Shown in pieces: positions 32,041 to 41,677 of a DNA stretch of 64,000 nt. The stretch covers positions 248,001 to 312,000 of the forward strand of contig NZ_MLCE01000021.1 in the NCBI RefSeq assembly GCF_002300165.1, written 5' to 3'. Under the pieces are notes generated by a model. The model searched no databases. It was not told where the DNA came from and saw only the letters and a program-made list of their open reading frames with translations. Made by a program: the position numbers and the translations under genes. Source of the stretch: Streptomyces sp. Tue6028 (GTDB taxonomy: Bacteria > Actinomycetota > Actinomycetes > Streptomycetales > Streptomycetaceae). The first letter of the stretch is position 1. The number at the start of each line of letters is the position of its first letter.

Positions 32041-33174
32041 ATGAAGACGTTCGTGCACCGGGGACAGATCACCAAGGTGGTCTTCGGCAGCGGTACGCGC
32101 GGCCGCATTCCGCAAGAAGCCGATGCTCTCGGATGCCGCCGGGTGCTCATCCTGTGCACCCCTGGTCAAGTGGAGCAGGCGGCCCAGATGCGCGACCTGC
32201 TGGGTGCCGCAGCAGCGGGAACTTTCACCGAAGCGGCTGCGCACACCCCGGTCGACGTCACGGAGAAGGCGGTCGCGTACGCCAGAACCGTGGGAGCTGA
32301 CTCCGTGCTCGCCCTCGGCGGTGGATCGACCATCGGCCTGGGCAAGGCCATCGCCGTACGGACCGGTCTTCGGCAGCTGGCGCTACCCACCACCTACGCG
32401 GGCTCGGAGATGACGCCGATCCTCGGAGAGACCGAAGGCCGCAGGAAGACGACCCGACGGCTGCCGGAAGCGATGCTCGACACGGTGGTGTACGACGTCG
32501 ACCTGACGCTCACACTTCCCATGGCGACATCGGTGGTCAGCGGCATCAACGCCATGGCGCATGCCGTCGAGGCCCTCTATGCACAGGACCGGGACCCGGT
32601 CGCCTTCCTGATGGCCGGTGAAGCACTCGACTCCCTCATCCGATCCCTTCCGGTCGTCGCGCGGCGTCCGGACGACGTAGCGGCGCGGGCGGATGCGTTG
32701 TACGGGGCGTGGCTGGCGGGCACGTGCCTCGGCACGGTGGGCATGGCCCTGCATCACAAGGTGTGCCATGTGCTGGGCGGCACGTTCGGGCTTCCACACG
32801 CAGAAACCCATGCCGTCGTCCTGCCGCACGTGGTCGCCCACAACGGGCCGGCGGCCCCGGAGGCCATGGCGCGCATCGCGCAGGCGCTGCGGGGGGACGA
32901 GGCCGCGAGCGGTCTCTTCGACTTCGCCGGGAGGCTCGGCGCCCCCCGGGCGCTGCGGGACCTCGGCATGCCGGAATCGGGGATCGAGCAGGCGGCCGAA
33001 CTCGTCATGAGGGACGGCTACTGGAATCCGCGACCAGTGGACCGGATCGCTGTCCGCGCCCTGCTGACCCGCGCCTGGGCCGGGGAAGCGCCGTCGGCCT
33101 CACCGGGCAACGAAGATCCTCAATCCGACTCCGTCATCGAAGCCTCGACCACAACGGGAGCACGCCATGCGTGA
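32041..33174 (+). CDS. Maleylacetate reductase
   Basis: A 377-residue iron-type alcohol-dehydrogenase-fold reductase converting maleylacetate to 3-oxoadipate with NAD(P)H. The nucleotide loop LALGGGSTIGLGKA lies near residue 92. TTYAGSEMTPILG and the active-site region HKVCHVLGGTFGLPHAETHA near 240-260, with its histidines, are typical of TftE/GraC/MacA enzymes. Length is slightly above the usual 350-360. ATG 32041 has GAGGAA upstream. It overlaps the next gene by 8 bp, so it is the first gene of a coupled catabolic operon. Confidence 0.92.
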   Translation: MKTFVHRGQITKVVFGSGTRGRIPQEADALGCRRVLILCTPGQVEQAAQMRDLLGAAAAGTFTEAAAHTPVDVTEKAVAYARTVGADSVLALGGGSTIGLGKAIAVRTGLRQLALPTTYAGSEMTPILGETEGRRKTTRRLPEAMLDTVVYDVDLTLTLPMATSVVSGINAMAHAVEALYAQDRDPVAFLMAGEALDSLIRSLPVVARRPDDVAARADALYGAWLAGTCLGTVGMALHHKVCHVLGGTFGLPHAETHAVVLPHVVAHNGPAAPEAMARIAQALRGDEAASGLFDFAGRLGAPRALRDLGMPESGIEQAAELVMRDGYWNPRPVDRIAVRALLTRAWAGEAPSASPGNEDPQSDSVIEASTTTGARHA

Positions 33175-34036
33175 TCTGACCAGCGACACCATCACCGAGG
33201 CCGTGATCTCGACCATGCGGGACACCAAGGACTCCCGCCTCGCGGAGATCATGGAATCGCTGGTGCGGCACGTCCACGCCTTCGTCCGTGACGTGGAACT
33301 GACGGAGGAGGAGTGGGCCCGGGGAGTGGACTTCCTGACTCGCACCGGGCAGATGTGCACCCCGACGCGCCAGGAGTTCATCCTGCTGTCCGACGTGCTC
33401 GGTGTCACCATGCTCGTCGACGCCCTGAGCAATCGACGCCCTGCCGAAGCCACACAGAACAGCGTCCTCGGCCCCTTCTTCAGGGACGACAGGCCGCAGC
33501 CTCCCGACGCCGCCGACATCTCTGGAGGGTTGCCCGGTACCCCGCTGTTCTTCGAGGGACGAGTCGTCGACCGTGAGGGAGCGCCAGTGGCCGGCGCGGC
33601 GGTGGACGTGTGGCACAGCGACGCGGAGGGCCACTACGACGTGGATGTGCCCGGCCGGGTCGACCCGGCCATGCGTGCGCTGTTCCGGACCGAGGAGACG
33701 GGACACTTCAGCTTCCGTTCCATCCGCCCATCCAGCTACCCGATACCCGGTGACGGCCCGGTCGGCGAGATCATGGGCGCGACCGGCCGGTCGCTCATGC
33801 GTCCCGCCCATGTGCACCTGCTGATCGAGGCTCCGGGATTCCAGCGCGTGACCACCATGCTGTTCCCTTCGGACGACCCGTATCTGGATGCGGATCCGGT
33901 GTTCGGGGTCAAGGACTCGCTGGTCGCGTCCTATGACACGTACGCGGCCGACTCCGGGCCCAGGCGCGGGCCGACCGACCAGCCGTACACGGTGCTGCGC
34001 CACACCTTCGTCCTCGAACTCCTCCCCGCGGGCTGA
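33167..34036 (+). CDS. Hydroxyquinol 1,2-dioxygenase (intradiol)
   Basis: A 289-residue non-haem Fe(III) intradiol dioxygenase that cleaves hydroxyquinol to maleylacetate. An N-terminal helical dimerisation domain covers about 1-100. The catalytic domain provides the ligands Tyr in EGHYDVDVP, Tyr in PSSYPIPGDGP, and two His in RPAHVHLLIE. NSVLGPFFRDD is the usual entry motif. Length and the N-terminal sequence fit the hydroxyquinol subgroup rather than catechol or protocatechuate enzymes. ATG 33167 overlaps the maleylacetate reductase stop. The two consecutive steps are thus co-translated. Confidence 0.93.
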   Translation: MRDLTSDTITEAVISTMRDTKDSRLAEIMESLVRHVHAFVRDVELTEEEWARGVDFLTRTGQMCTPTRQEFILLSDVLGVTMLVDALSNRRPAEATQNSVLGPFFRDDRPQPPDAADISGGLPGTPLFFEGRVVDREGAPVAGAAVDVWHSDAEGHYDVDVPGRVDPAMRALFRTEETGHFSFRSIRPSSYPIPGDGPVGEIMGATGRSLMRPAHVHLLIEAPGFQRVTTMLFPSDDPYLDADPVFGVKDSLVASYDTYAADSGPRRGPTDQPYTVLRHTFVLELLPAG

Positions 34037-34294
34037 AGCGTCACCCCCGCCGCGTAAGCAGTCGGCTGTCTGCACGCCATGAACGAGGGCCGGCGCGCGA
34101 CTTGACCCGGAACTCGGCGAAGCACGATCCGGCCACCGCACGCCGACCTCGCGTACGTCACAGGGCAGCCGCCTGCCTCCCCACCCCGCTCGAACGATCA
34201 AGCCCGCCAACGCACCCAGCAGGACGGTGAGTTCATCCAGCGCCCTGCGCAACAAAGGTTGACGGCCCTTCCCGACTTTCACGGAGGTCCTGCG
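34037..34294. other. Spacer before the flavin reductase gene
   Basis: A 258-bp gap with no supported gene. It may hold a separate promoter for the flavin reductase, or simply be transcribed through from the dioxygenase gene. Confidence 0.4.
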
Positions 34295-34783
34295 ATGACT
34301 GAAACCCTTGACATGACCGTCGATTTCCGAGCCACGATGAGCCGGCTCGCCACGGGTGTCAGCGTGATCACCACGTGCTCCGGAAGCACGCCCATCGGCA
34401 TGACGGCGAGTGCCGTGTCCGCCCTCTCCCTGGACCCGCTCCAGCTGCTCGTCTGCATCGGCAACCACCTGTACACGCGGACCGCGATCGCGGAACACGG
34501 CCGCTTCGCCGTCAATGTCCTGGGCGAGGACAGCGAGCACCTGGCGCGGAACTTCGCCGTTTCCAAAGCGGACAAGTTCGCGGGCGTCGAAACCTTCGAC
34601 GACCACGGCGTGCCGGTGTTGAAGGACGCCATCGCGACTGTCGTGTGCGACGTCGCCGAGGCGCTCCCCGGTGGCGATCACACCATCTTCGTGGGTGACG
34701 TCCGCCAGTGGGCACACAAGGCAAACTGCCGACCGCTGGTCCACTTCGCGGGCGGCTTCGGCACGCTCAGGGCTGCGCACTAG
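34295..34783 (+). CDS. Flavin reductase component of a two-component monooxygenase
   Basis: A 162-residue NAD(P)H:flavin reductase of the HpaC/TftC/GraA type supplying free FADH2. MSRLATGVSVITTCSG, GMTASAVSALSLDPLQLLVCI, FAVNVLGEDSEHLARNFA and HTIFVGDV are the flavin-contact motifs. The ATG at 34295 has GGAGG 8 nt upstream. It lies in the same direction as the dioxygenase genes, 258 bp downstream. The matching oxygenase is encoded at 37155 on the other strand. Confidence 0.9.
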   Translation: MTETLDMTVDFRATMSRLATGVSVITTCSGSTPIGMTASAVSALSLDPLQLLVCIGNHLYTRTAIAEHGRFAVNVLGEDSEHLARNFAVSKADKFAGVETFDDHGVPVLKDAIATVVCDVAEALPGGDHTIFVGDVRQWAHKANCRPLVHFAGGFGTLRAAH

Positions 34784-34869
34784 GCCTGGCGGCAGCGGTC
34801 CGAACCAGGCCGCCTGGCCCGTGACCGGCCGGCCACCGCCCCCGATGTCCGGCTCCTGCGAGGCGAGCT

Positions 34870-37134
34870 GTGGACGTCGGGGGCTCCGCTCGTTTCGACG
34901 ACCCCACGGAAAGTGTGATGACCAGCTCCGTTGCGGCATTCAAGCTGCATCCTGCGACCCAGCCCCCGCATCTTCTGAGCCGCCCCCGTCTGCTGCGCCG
35001 GCTTGACGCGGCGACCGAGCCCGTCGTGGTGCTCTCCGCGTCGGCCGGCGCCGGCAAGACGGTGCTCCTGACCGAGTGGTCGCGCCGCCTGGTGGCTCGC
35101 GGAGAGTGCGCCTGGCTCAGCCTGGACGCCTACGACAACGCCCCGGGCCGGCTCTGGTCCTGCATCCTGCGGGCGCTGCACCAGGTACTGCCGGATCTGC
35201 CCGCCCGCCTCGACGACGACGGGTGGACGGTCGATGCGTGGCTCGAGGAGATCCTGCCGAGTCTGGTGAGCGGACTGGGCGCGCAGAGGCCGCTCACGCT
35301 GATCCTCGACGGACTGGAATCCATCACGGACGTCGACGCGGTCCGCAGCCTGGGGGACTTCCTGGCAAGGCTTCCCCACGGATTCCGCATCATCGTGTCG
35401 ACCCGGCACCTCCTCGGAAGTCCGCTGCCGGCTCTGCGCGCCCGAGGTCTGGTTGCCGAACTCGACCAGCACGACCTGGCCTTCACCCCTGAGGAAGCAC
35501 AGGCCGTGCTCACCGGTCTGCTCGGATCCGCTCCGAGCGCGGAGACGTCGAGCGCGCTGTATGAGGCCACCGAGGGATGGGCGGCGGGGCTGTGCATCAT
35601 GGGGCGCGCTCTCGCCCGCTCCGTGAACGAGTCCGATATGGACAGGGAGTTGGCCCTCGGCAGGCAAGCGGTCTCCGAGTACCTGGCCGGCGAGGTCCTC
35701 TACCGGCTCACCACCGAGCAGCGCGAGTTCCTGCTGCGGACCAGTGTCCTCGACGAGCTGAGTGCCGGACCGTGCCAAGCCCTCGCCGGGGAGCAGGCAG
35801 GCGTGGTGCTGCGTGAACTCGCGCGGACCGTGCAACTGCTCGTGCCCGCCGCCGATCCGTCGGCGTACCGGCATCACCGAGCCCTGTCTTCGCTGCTGTC
35901 CGACGTTCTGATGTCCCAAGGGCCGGACACTGTCGTGTCCCTGCACCGGTCGGCGGCTCAGTGGTACGCCCGGCGGAGGGAGACGACCGCGGCCGTACGG
36001 CACTGGGTGCGGGGCGGCGATGAGCCCGCGGCCGTCGCGTCGGTCCTCGACGGCTGGGAGGAGGCGGTCTCGGCAGGCCGTGGTGCGGAGGTCTCGCATT
36101 GGCTGGACCTCTTGCCGCCCCGCATGGTCGCCGCCGACGGGAGATTGTGCGTTGTGGCGGCGATGGCAGCCCTGTCGGGGGGAGCCCCGGAAACAGCCCG
36201 GCGCTGGCTGGATGTGGCCCAGCTCAGGCACACGGGACCGGAGACGGTCGGCGAAGGCAGCACGGTGTCCGATGCGGCAGCCGTCGCTCAGGCCGTGGCC
36301 TGCTGTCTGAAGGGCGAGGTGCTGACCGCCGACCGTCTCGGCGAATCCGCCGTTGCGGGCACCATGCCGTTGACTTCCTGGCGTGCCCTGGCCTGTACCG
36401 CCCGGGGTACCGCTCTGCTGTGGACCCGCCGTTACGGGGAGGCAGAGGCGCTGCTCGGCGAGGCGACCCGTGACGCACACGCCGCCGGGCACGGTTTGGT
36501 GCTCGTCCGCGCGCTGGGTTTGCGGGCGGTGTGCGCGCTGCTGGCCGGACGGCACGAGCAGGCGCGCGTTCTGAGTGACGAGGCCCTCCAGGCGGCCGCG
36601 ACGGCCGGTCTGGGCGGGCACTTCGTCGCCATGTCCGCCTACATCGGCCGGGCCGGCGTACTCCTCGAAGAGGGAGACATCGATGGGGCCGAACGGGTTC
36701 TGGCCGACGCGGAAGCGGTGCTGGCGGGCTCGCCCCGGGCCGGAAGCGAACCCCAAGTACGCGCCCTGTGCCACGTCATGCGGGCGCGGCTGGAGAAGGC
36801 GCGACACAACACGGACGCGGCCCGGGAGGCCCGCGAGGCGGCCGAGCGGGCGGCGGCCCGGTGCGAGTCGCCAGGGGCACTGACGGATCTGCTCGGCCGA
36901 GTCGGCGAGGACACGGTCGTGACGCCTGCCGCGCCCGGTCCCCAGGACCTGTCGCTGGGGGAGCGCCGAGTGCTCCGCGCCCTGTGCGGACCGCTGACGC
37001 TGCGGGAGATCGCCTCCGAGCTCTATGTGTCCCACAACACGGTCAAGACACAGGTACGGGCCATCTTTCGCAAACTCGACGCGCACGACAGGGGCGCAGC
37101 GGTCGCAAGGGCCCGGGAGCGCGGTGTGCTCTGA
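34870..37134 (+). CDS. Large MalT-type LuxR transcriptional regulator
   Basis: A 754-residue ATP-dependent activator. Walker A SASAGAGKTVL is near residue 60, with the NTPase domain to about 330. A helical repeat sensor region follows, then a C-terminal LuxR HTH (LREIASELYVSHNTVKTQVRAIF) at about 690-745. Start is GTG 34870 (GAGG nearby) or ATG 34918 (GGAAAG nearby); both are plausible. It lies between the flavin reductase and oxygenase genes, so it probably activates the hydroxyquinol genes in response to a pathway compound. The inducer is unknown. Confidence 0.87.
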   Translation: MDVGGSARFDDPTESVMTSSVAAFKLHPATQPPHLLSRPRLLRRLDAATEPVVVLSASAGAGKTVLLTEWSRRLVARGECAWLSLDAYDNAPGRLWSCILRALHQVLPDLPARLDDDGWTVDAWLEEILPSLVSGLGAQRPLTLILDGLESITDVDAVRSLGDFLARLPHGFRIIVSTRHLLGSPLPALRARGLVAELDQHDLAFTPEEAQAVLTGLLGSAPSAETSSALYEATEGWAAGLCIMGRALARSVNESDMDRELALGRQAVSEYLAGEVLYRLTTEQREFLLRTSVLDELSAGPCQALAGEQAGVVLRELARTVQLLVPAADPSAYRHHRALSSLLSDVLMSQGPDTVVSLHRSAAQWYARRRETTAAVRHWVRGGDEPAAVASVLDGWEEAVSAGRGAEVSHWLDLLPPRMVAADGRLCVVAAMAALSGGAPETARRWLDVAQLRHTGPETVGEGSTVSDAAAVAQAVACCLKGEVLTADRLGESAVAGTMPLTSWRALACTARGTALLWTRRYGEAEALLGEATRDAHAAGHGLVLVRALGLRAVCALLAGRHEQARVLSDEALQAAATAGLGGHFVAMSAYIGRAGVLLEEGDIDGAERVLADAEAVLAGSPRAGSEPQVRALCHVMRARLEKARHNTDAAREAREAAERAAARCESPGALTDLLGRVGEDTVVTPAAPGPQDLSLGERRVLRALCGPLTLREIASELYVSHNTVKTQVRAIFRKLDAHDRGAAVARARERGVL

Positions 37135-37154
37135 CCCGGGCCCTCGAATTCTGC

Positions 37155-38669
37155 TTACTTGGCGTCCTGGCGTCGGGCGTAGTCCGCCTGAGCCGTGTAC
37201 GCGGTCTCCTTCTCCTCCTCCACCTTCTCGATGCCGCAGACCTTGCGCGCGAGGTCCGCCATGATGCCGCTCGGGGACATCTCGGCGCGCTTCATGGTGA
37301 GTGTGCGGATGGCCAGCAGGGGCGTTCCGTTGAAGTTCTCGAAGGTGCTGATGCGGTCGCCCCAGTCGGACAGGAACAGGTCGCGGATCACGCGGCTGAT
37401 CTTCAGCCGGTCATGCGGCCTGCCGACCGGTCCGGTCTGCAGCGCCTCCAGCCACGGCCGCAGTTCGGGCCGCTGCCACTGCCCCTCGGTCGGGAAGATG
37501 AGCGAGGCACGACCGGCCAGGTCGACGATCTCGTGGGCCATCTCGGCGACGTTCTCGAGGTAGTACGCCCGTCCGAAATCGAACATCAGGACGTTCGGCT
37601 TATAGAGGCCGCCGGGAGTGTGGAACCCTTCCTCTTCGGAAGCGATCACATGTGCCTTGAGCGTCTGGTGGAAGCCGGCGAACCGGGAGATCCGGGTCTG
37701 GACCGGCGGCAGCTGGTAGGTGCCGATGTGCTCGGTGACCAGCAGGGCCAGACCGAGCATCAGCTCGGCGCGCACCATCTGCCGGACCAGGGCCTGGTAG
37801 TGCAGCCAGTCGAAGACGCGTTGCGGGTACAGCGACGCGTGCTTGGGGTTACCGATGTGGAACACCTGGTTCCAGGGGATGAACACGTCCTCGAACACGA
37901 TGACGCTGTCCAACTCGTCACCCTGGGAGGCGAGCGGGTGCTCGACCTCCTCCCCGTCCCGGACGTTGCTCTCGCGGCAGATGATGGTGACGCCGGGGGT
38001 GTTGGGCTTCACCGCCCCGAAGATGATCTGCTCCGGCAGAATGCCGGGGCGGTAGAAGACGCCGATGTGGATCCAGTCACCGAAGGCCGCACCGGTGCCG
38101 ATCGCCTTCACGCCCCGCACGGTGATGCCGTCGTCCGAGGTGCCGACCACCTGCAGGGCAGGGGACTCGGCCTGGGCGGAATCGCGTGAGCGGTCCGTCT
38201 GCGGGTCGACGAACGCGGGCGTCGTGTTGAGGTCGCCCTCGCGCACCAGGTTCCAGAAGTCGAGGATTCCCTTGGTCAGGTCCCTCCCGTCGGTGCCGAC
38301 GGCCTGGCTGCTCCAGGGCTCCGGGTCGTCGACGTAGGTCAGCAGGACGTAGTTGTTGACATCCGGGGTACGCGGGGTCGCCCCGCCACCCGTTTCCCGC
38401 AGGACCGTCTCCATGTAGCGCCGCTTGCGCTTCAGGTCCTCCTTGGAGCGGTGCTGGAACCACGTCATGGACCGCCGGACGCCGTCCTCGTCCACGAACG
38501 TCATGACGTCCTGGAGGTCCGGGCGGTGGTGCAGGTCGTAGAAGTCCGCGAGGCTCCGGGCGTACGCCCGGGTCTTGGGGTGCGTGGCCACGTTGTCGAC
38601 GAGTTCGTCGCCCACCCACACCGTGCGGCCGTCGTTCAGTGCTGCCAGGTATTCCTTGCCTGTACGCAC
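37155..38669 (-). CDS. FADH2-dependent aromatic monooxygenase (HpaB/TftD/GraD family)
   Basis: A 504-residue oxygenase of the 4-hydroxyphenylacetate 3-hydroxylase family. It uses reduced flavin from a separate reductase to hydroxylate phenols; relatives TftD, NpcA and GraD make hydroxyquinol from chlorophenols, nitrophenol or resorcinol. Motifs include TGKEYLAALNDGRTVWV at the N-terminus, FEDVFIPWNQVF near 280, FHQTLKAHVIASEEEGF and FPTEGQWQRPELRPWL. The GTG at 38669 has GAGGAG 6 nt upstream. It converges with one LuxR regulator and diverges from the other. The phenolic substrate cannot be fixed from sequence. Confidence 0.88.
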   Translation of the reverse strand: MRTGKEYLAALNDGRTVWVGDELVDNVATHPKTRAYARSLADFYDLHHRPDLQDVMTFVDEDGVRRSMTWFQHRSKEDLKRKRRYMETVLRETGGGATPRTPDVNNYVLLTYVDDPEPWSSQAVGTDGRDLTKGILDFWNLVREGDLNTTPAFVDPQTDRSRDSAQAESPALQVVGTSDDGITVRGVKAIGTGAAFGDWIHIGVFYRPGILPEQIIFGAVKPNTPGVTIICRESNVRDGEEVEHPLASQGDELDSVIVFEDVFIPWNQVFHIGNPKHASLYPQRVFDWLHYQALVRQMVRAELMLGLALLVTEHIGTYQLPPVQTRISRFAGFHQTLKAHVIASEEEGFHTPGGLYKPNVLMFDFGRAYYLENVAEMAHEIVDLAGRASLIFPTEGQWQRPELRPWLEALQTGPVGRPHDRLKISRVIRDLFLSDWGDRISTFENFNGTPLLAIRTLTMKRAEMSPSGIMADLARKVCGIEKVEEEKETAYTAQADYARRQDAK

Positions 38670-38788
38670 GTTGTGCTCCTCTCCAGGGGCAATCCGGATG
38701 GCACGGAGCATGCGTCGCGGCAGGGTGAGACCACGGCGCACAGCCGGCAATCACCCGGGTGAAAGCGGCGATCTCCGGGGGAGCGACG

Positions 38789-38825
38789 TTGAGGGCGGAT
38801 GCGGCCGTGCGCCATGCTTCCCCCA
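38789..38825 (+). promoter_or_regulatory. Candidate leaderless promoter of the second LuxR gene
   Basis: TTGAGG (38789-38794), an 18-bp spacer and CATGCT (38813-38818) stand 6 nt before the ATG at 38825, which has no ribosome-binding site. The layout predicts a leaderless message and supports that start codon. Confidence 0.4.
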
Positions 38826-41677
38826 TGAGCAGCACAGACCCCGCCGACGACCAGGCCGGTGGGCGTGGGAACCAGGCCATGACCGGGCTGCGCCTGCGGG
38901 GACGGGACCGCGAGATCGTGGTTGTCCGTGAGGCCCTGGACGCGATTCGTGGCGGACGGAGCGCCTGTGTCGTCGTGGAAGGCGCGTCTGGAGTCGGCAA
39001 GAGCCGGTTGCTCGCGGAGCTGGACGGGATGGCGCGGCGGTCCGGGTTCGATGTGGTGTCGATACGGGCCGATGTGCTCGACCAGTACGCGGCAGGAGCC
39101 GCACTGCTGTCCGCGTTGCAGTCCTCCGACGGTTCCAACCGAGCCGCCGCAGCCACCGACGACCAGCGGCTCTGGCTGCTGGACAGCATCACGGACGCTC
39201 TGGAGGACCGGGCTCAGCGCGCCCCGGTGGCCGTGCTTGTGGACGACGCGCAGTGGGCGGATCCGGCCACGCTCTTCGTGCTCCGCACCCTGCCTGGACG
39301 ACTGGCCGCCTCGCGGGTCCTGTGGGTCCTGGCGGTCCGGTCGGACACCGAGCGACCGACCGTGGCCAGGGTGCGGGAGGACCTCGAACGCCTCGGAGCC
39401 CGATGGCTGACCCTCGGCCCCCTGCCACAGCAGGAGCTGCAGTACATCGCGGCCGATGTCCTCGGGGCGAGCCCGTCACCCGGTCTGGCCAGGCTCCTGC
39501 GAGGCGTCGGGGGTAATCCCTTCCTGGCGATTGAACTGGTGCGCGCTTTCGCCGACACGGATGCCGTCAAAATGGAGGCGGGCGAGGCGAGCCTCCTGCA
39601 CGACGGCATCCCCATCACTTTCCGGCGGAGTATCGCCGGACGTCTGGACCGGCTCCCGGAAGACGCCGTGCGCCTGCTCCAGATCGGGTCGGTCCTCGGT
39701 CGCGAATTCGACCTGGGCACGGCGGCCCGAATGCTCGACAGGCATGTCGGCAGCCTGCTGGCCGGCGTCGAGGCCGCCCTGAGCGCCGGTCTGCTCTCGG
39801 CCGACGGCCCGCGACTCGCCTTTCGTCACGACCTCATACGGCAGGCCGTCCACGAGAACCTGCCTCTGGCCGTACGGACCGCTCTGCACCGGGAGGCAGC
39901 CGACAGTCTGCGTGTCGTCGGTGCACGATCGGCCGAGGTGGCCTGGCACGTCGTCATGTCGGGCGGCCCGGTCGACGACGATGCCGTGACCACACTGTCC
40001 ACCGCCGTACGGGAACTGTCCTCGTCGGCCCCCGACGCGGCTGCTGACTTGGCTCAGCGGGTCGCCGGACTGCTGCCCCCGCAGGACCGGCGTCGCATCT
40101 CCCTGCTGACCGACGCCGCCAAGTACCTCGGCCGGACCCGCCGGGTTCACGAGGCGCTCGACCTGGTCGACGCCACTCTGCCGGAAGGTCTTGAGCCACT
40201 GCAGGAGGCATACCTGCGCGTGGTGGCCGCCGAGATCCACCAGGCCGCGGGCGACGACGCCGCCGCGATGACACACCTCCAGCAGGCCCTGGACCTTCCC
40301 GCGCTGCCGCCTCACGTGCGCGTCCGGCTGCTGAAGACCAAGGCGACGGGCCACGTGTACCTCGGGGACATCACCGCTGCCGAGCAGACCGACACCGGCC
40401 TGGTCGAGGCCGCCTACCAGAGCCACGATCCGGCCGTCGTCGTCAGCGCCATGGTGTTCCAGTCGCAGACATTCTTCTACCGCGGGCACCTGGCCCGCGC
40501 CCTCGAGCTTGCCGAGGAGGCCACCCGACGCGCCGGCACCCAGTCCGCCGCGCTCTACCTGCGGCCCCCGCGGATTCCGGCGCTGTGGCTGGCCACCGTG
40601 CTGACCAGCACCGACCGGCTCGCGGACACCGAGCGGATTCTGCGGGAGGGACAGCGCGAAGCGGAGGCGCTGGGCCTCGGCTGGTCACTTCCCCACTGGC
40701 ATGCCGCCCGTGCGTGCGCACTACTCGAACAGGGAGCGCTGGACGACGCGGCCGTGGAGGCCGAGGCCAGTCTGATGGTGGCGGACGAGCTCGAGATCAC
40801 TCTGCCGAATCCGCAGGCCCGCTCCGTGCTGGCATTGGTGGAGATCAGACGCGGTGACCTCGCCAAGGCCAGGGACCACCTCCGCGCCGCGGAAACCGGT
40901 TCCGGCACGAAAACGCAGCGATACGGTCCTTGGGTGTCTCTGGCGCGCGCCGGTCTGGCGGACGCGGAGGGCGAAGACGGCGAGGCGGCGGCGGCACTCA
41001 CGGGAAGCTTCGCAAGCCGTGAGCCGACGCGGCTGCTTGCGGTACCTCTGTCCCACTGGCCCGGGATCGTGCGCATCGCGCTTGGGGACGAGGACCCTTC
41101 GGTCGCACAGGCCGTGTCCGGCGCACTGCGCAGCCTGACCGCACGGGACGAGAGCCGGCAGATCATCGGGGCGGTCCGCGCCCACGTGGACGGCCTGCTC
41201 GACCGCGACCCGCGTGCGCTGGCGTCCGCCATCACCGGCTACCGGAACACCGGCAGGCCGTTGGCCCTGGCGGCGGCGTGTGAGGACCTTGGCGAGCTCA
41301 TGGCGGCATCGGCCGATACGACGCCGGCGATCCCGTACTTCGAAGAAGCGGGTCAGCTGGCGTCGGCCTCAGGAGCCAGGCGCGATCAAGAACGGATCAG
41401 GCGGCGCCTGCGCCAGCTCGGCGTGCGCACCGCCCCCGTGCGGAACCACACGGCCGGCCCCCAGGGGTTGGGAAACCTGACCGAATCCGAGCAGAAACTG
41501 ATCCCGCTCGTCGTTCAGGGCCTCACCAACCGGGCCATCGCCGACCGGCTCTACGTGTCCGTGCACACCGTCAACACCCACATGAAGCACATCTTCACCA
41601 AGCTCGGCATCAACTCGCGGGTCGAGCTGACCCGGCTGGCAATCGAGCGGGGCACCAGCGCCGACGCGGCCGACTGA
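38825..41677 (+). CDS. Large LAL-type LuxR transcriptional regulator
   Basis: A 950-residue LAL regulator. Walker A GASGVGKSRLL is near residue 58, VLVDDAQWADPATLFVL is the Walker B region near 140, and a long helical-repeat part follows. A C-terminal LuxR HTH (NLTESEQKLIPLVVQG, NRAIADRLYVSVHTVNTHMKHIF) occupies about 880-945. It differs from the 34.9-kb protein in length and sequence. It is transcribed divergently from the monooxygenase gene, so that shared region is its most likely target. Start 38825 is favoured by a possible leaderless promoter; 38759 and 38879 remain possible. Confidence 0.86.
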   Translation: MSSTDPADDQAGGRGNQAMTGLRLRGRDREIVVVREALDAIRGGRSACVVVEGASGVGKSRLLAELDGMARRSGFDVVSIRADVLDQYAAGAALLSALQSSDGSNRAAAATDDQRLWLLDSITDALEDRAQRAPVAVLVDDAQWADPATLFVLRTLPGRLAASRVLWVLAVRSDTERPTVARVREDLERLGARWLTLGPLPQQELQYIAADVLGASPSPGLARLLRGVGGNPFLAIELVRAFADTDAVKMEAGEASLLHDGIPITFRRSIAGRLDRLPEDAVRLLQIGSVLGREFDLGTAARMLDRHVGSLLAGVEAALSAGLLSADGPRLAFRHDLIRQAVHENLPLAVRTALHREAADSLRVVGARSAEVAWHVVMSGGPVDDDAVTTLSTAVRELSSSAPDAAADLAQRVAGLLPPQDRRRISLLTDAAKYLGRTRRVHEALDLVDATLPEGLEPLQEAYLRVVAAEIHQAAGDDAAAMTHLQQALDLPALPPHVRVRLLKTKATGHVYLGDITAAEQTDTGLVEAAYQSHDPAVVVSAMVFQSQTFFYRGHLARALELAEEATRRAGTQSAALYLRPPRIPALWLATVLTSTDRLADTERILREGQREAEALGLGWSLPHWHAARACALLEQGALDDAAVEAEASLMVADELEITLPNPQARSVLALVEIRRGDLAKARDHLRAAETGSGTKTQRYGPWVSLARAGLADAEGEDGEAAAALTGSFASREPTRLLAVPLSHWPGIVRIALGDEDPSVAQAVSGALRSLTARDESRQIIGAVRAHVDGLLDRDPRALASAITGYRNTGRPLALAAACEDLGELMAASADTTPAIPYFEEAGQLASASGARRDQERIRRRLRQLGVRTAPVRNHTAGPQGLGNLTESEQKLIPLVVQGLTNRAIADRLYVSVHTVNTHMKHIFTKLGINSRVELTRLAIERGTSADAAD

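Noticed and set aside
35130..37086. Long minus-strand frames antisense to the first LuxR regulator
   Set aside because: The regulator has Walker and HTH motifs in the right frame; the antisense frames show none.
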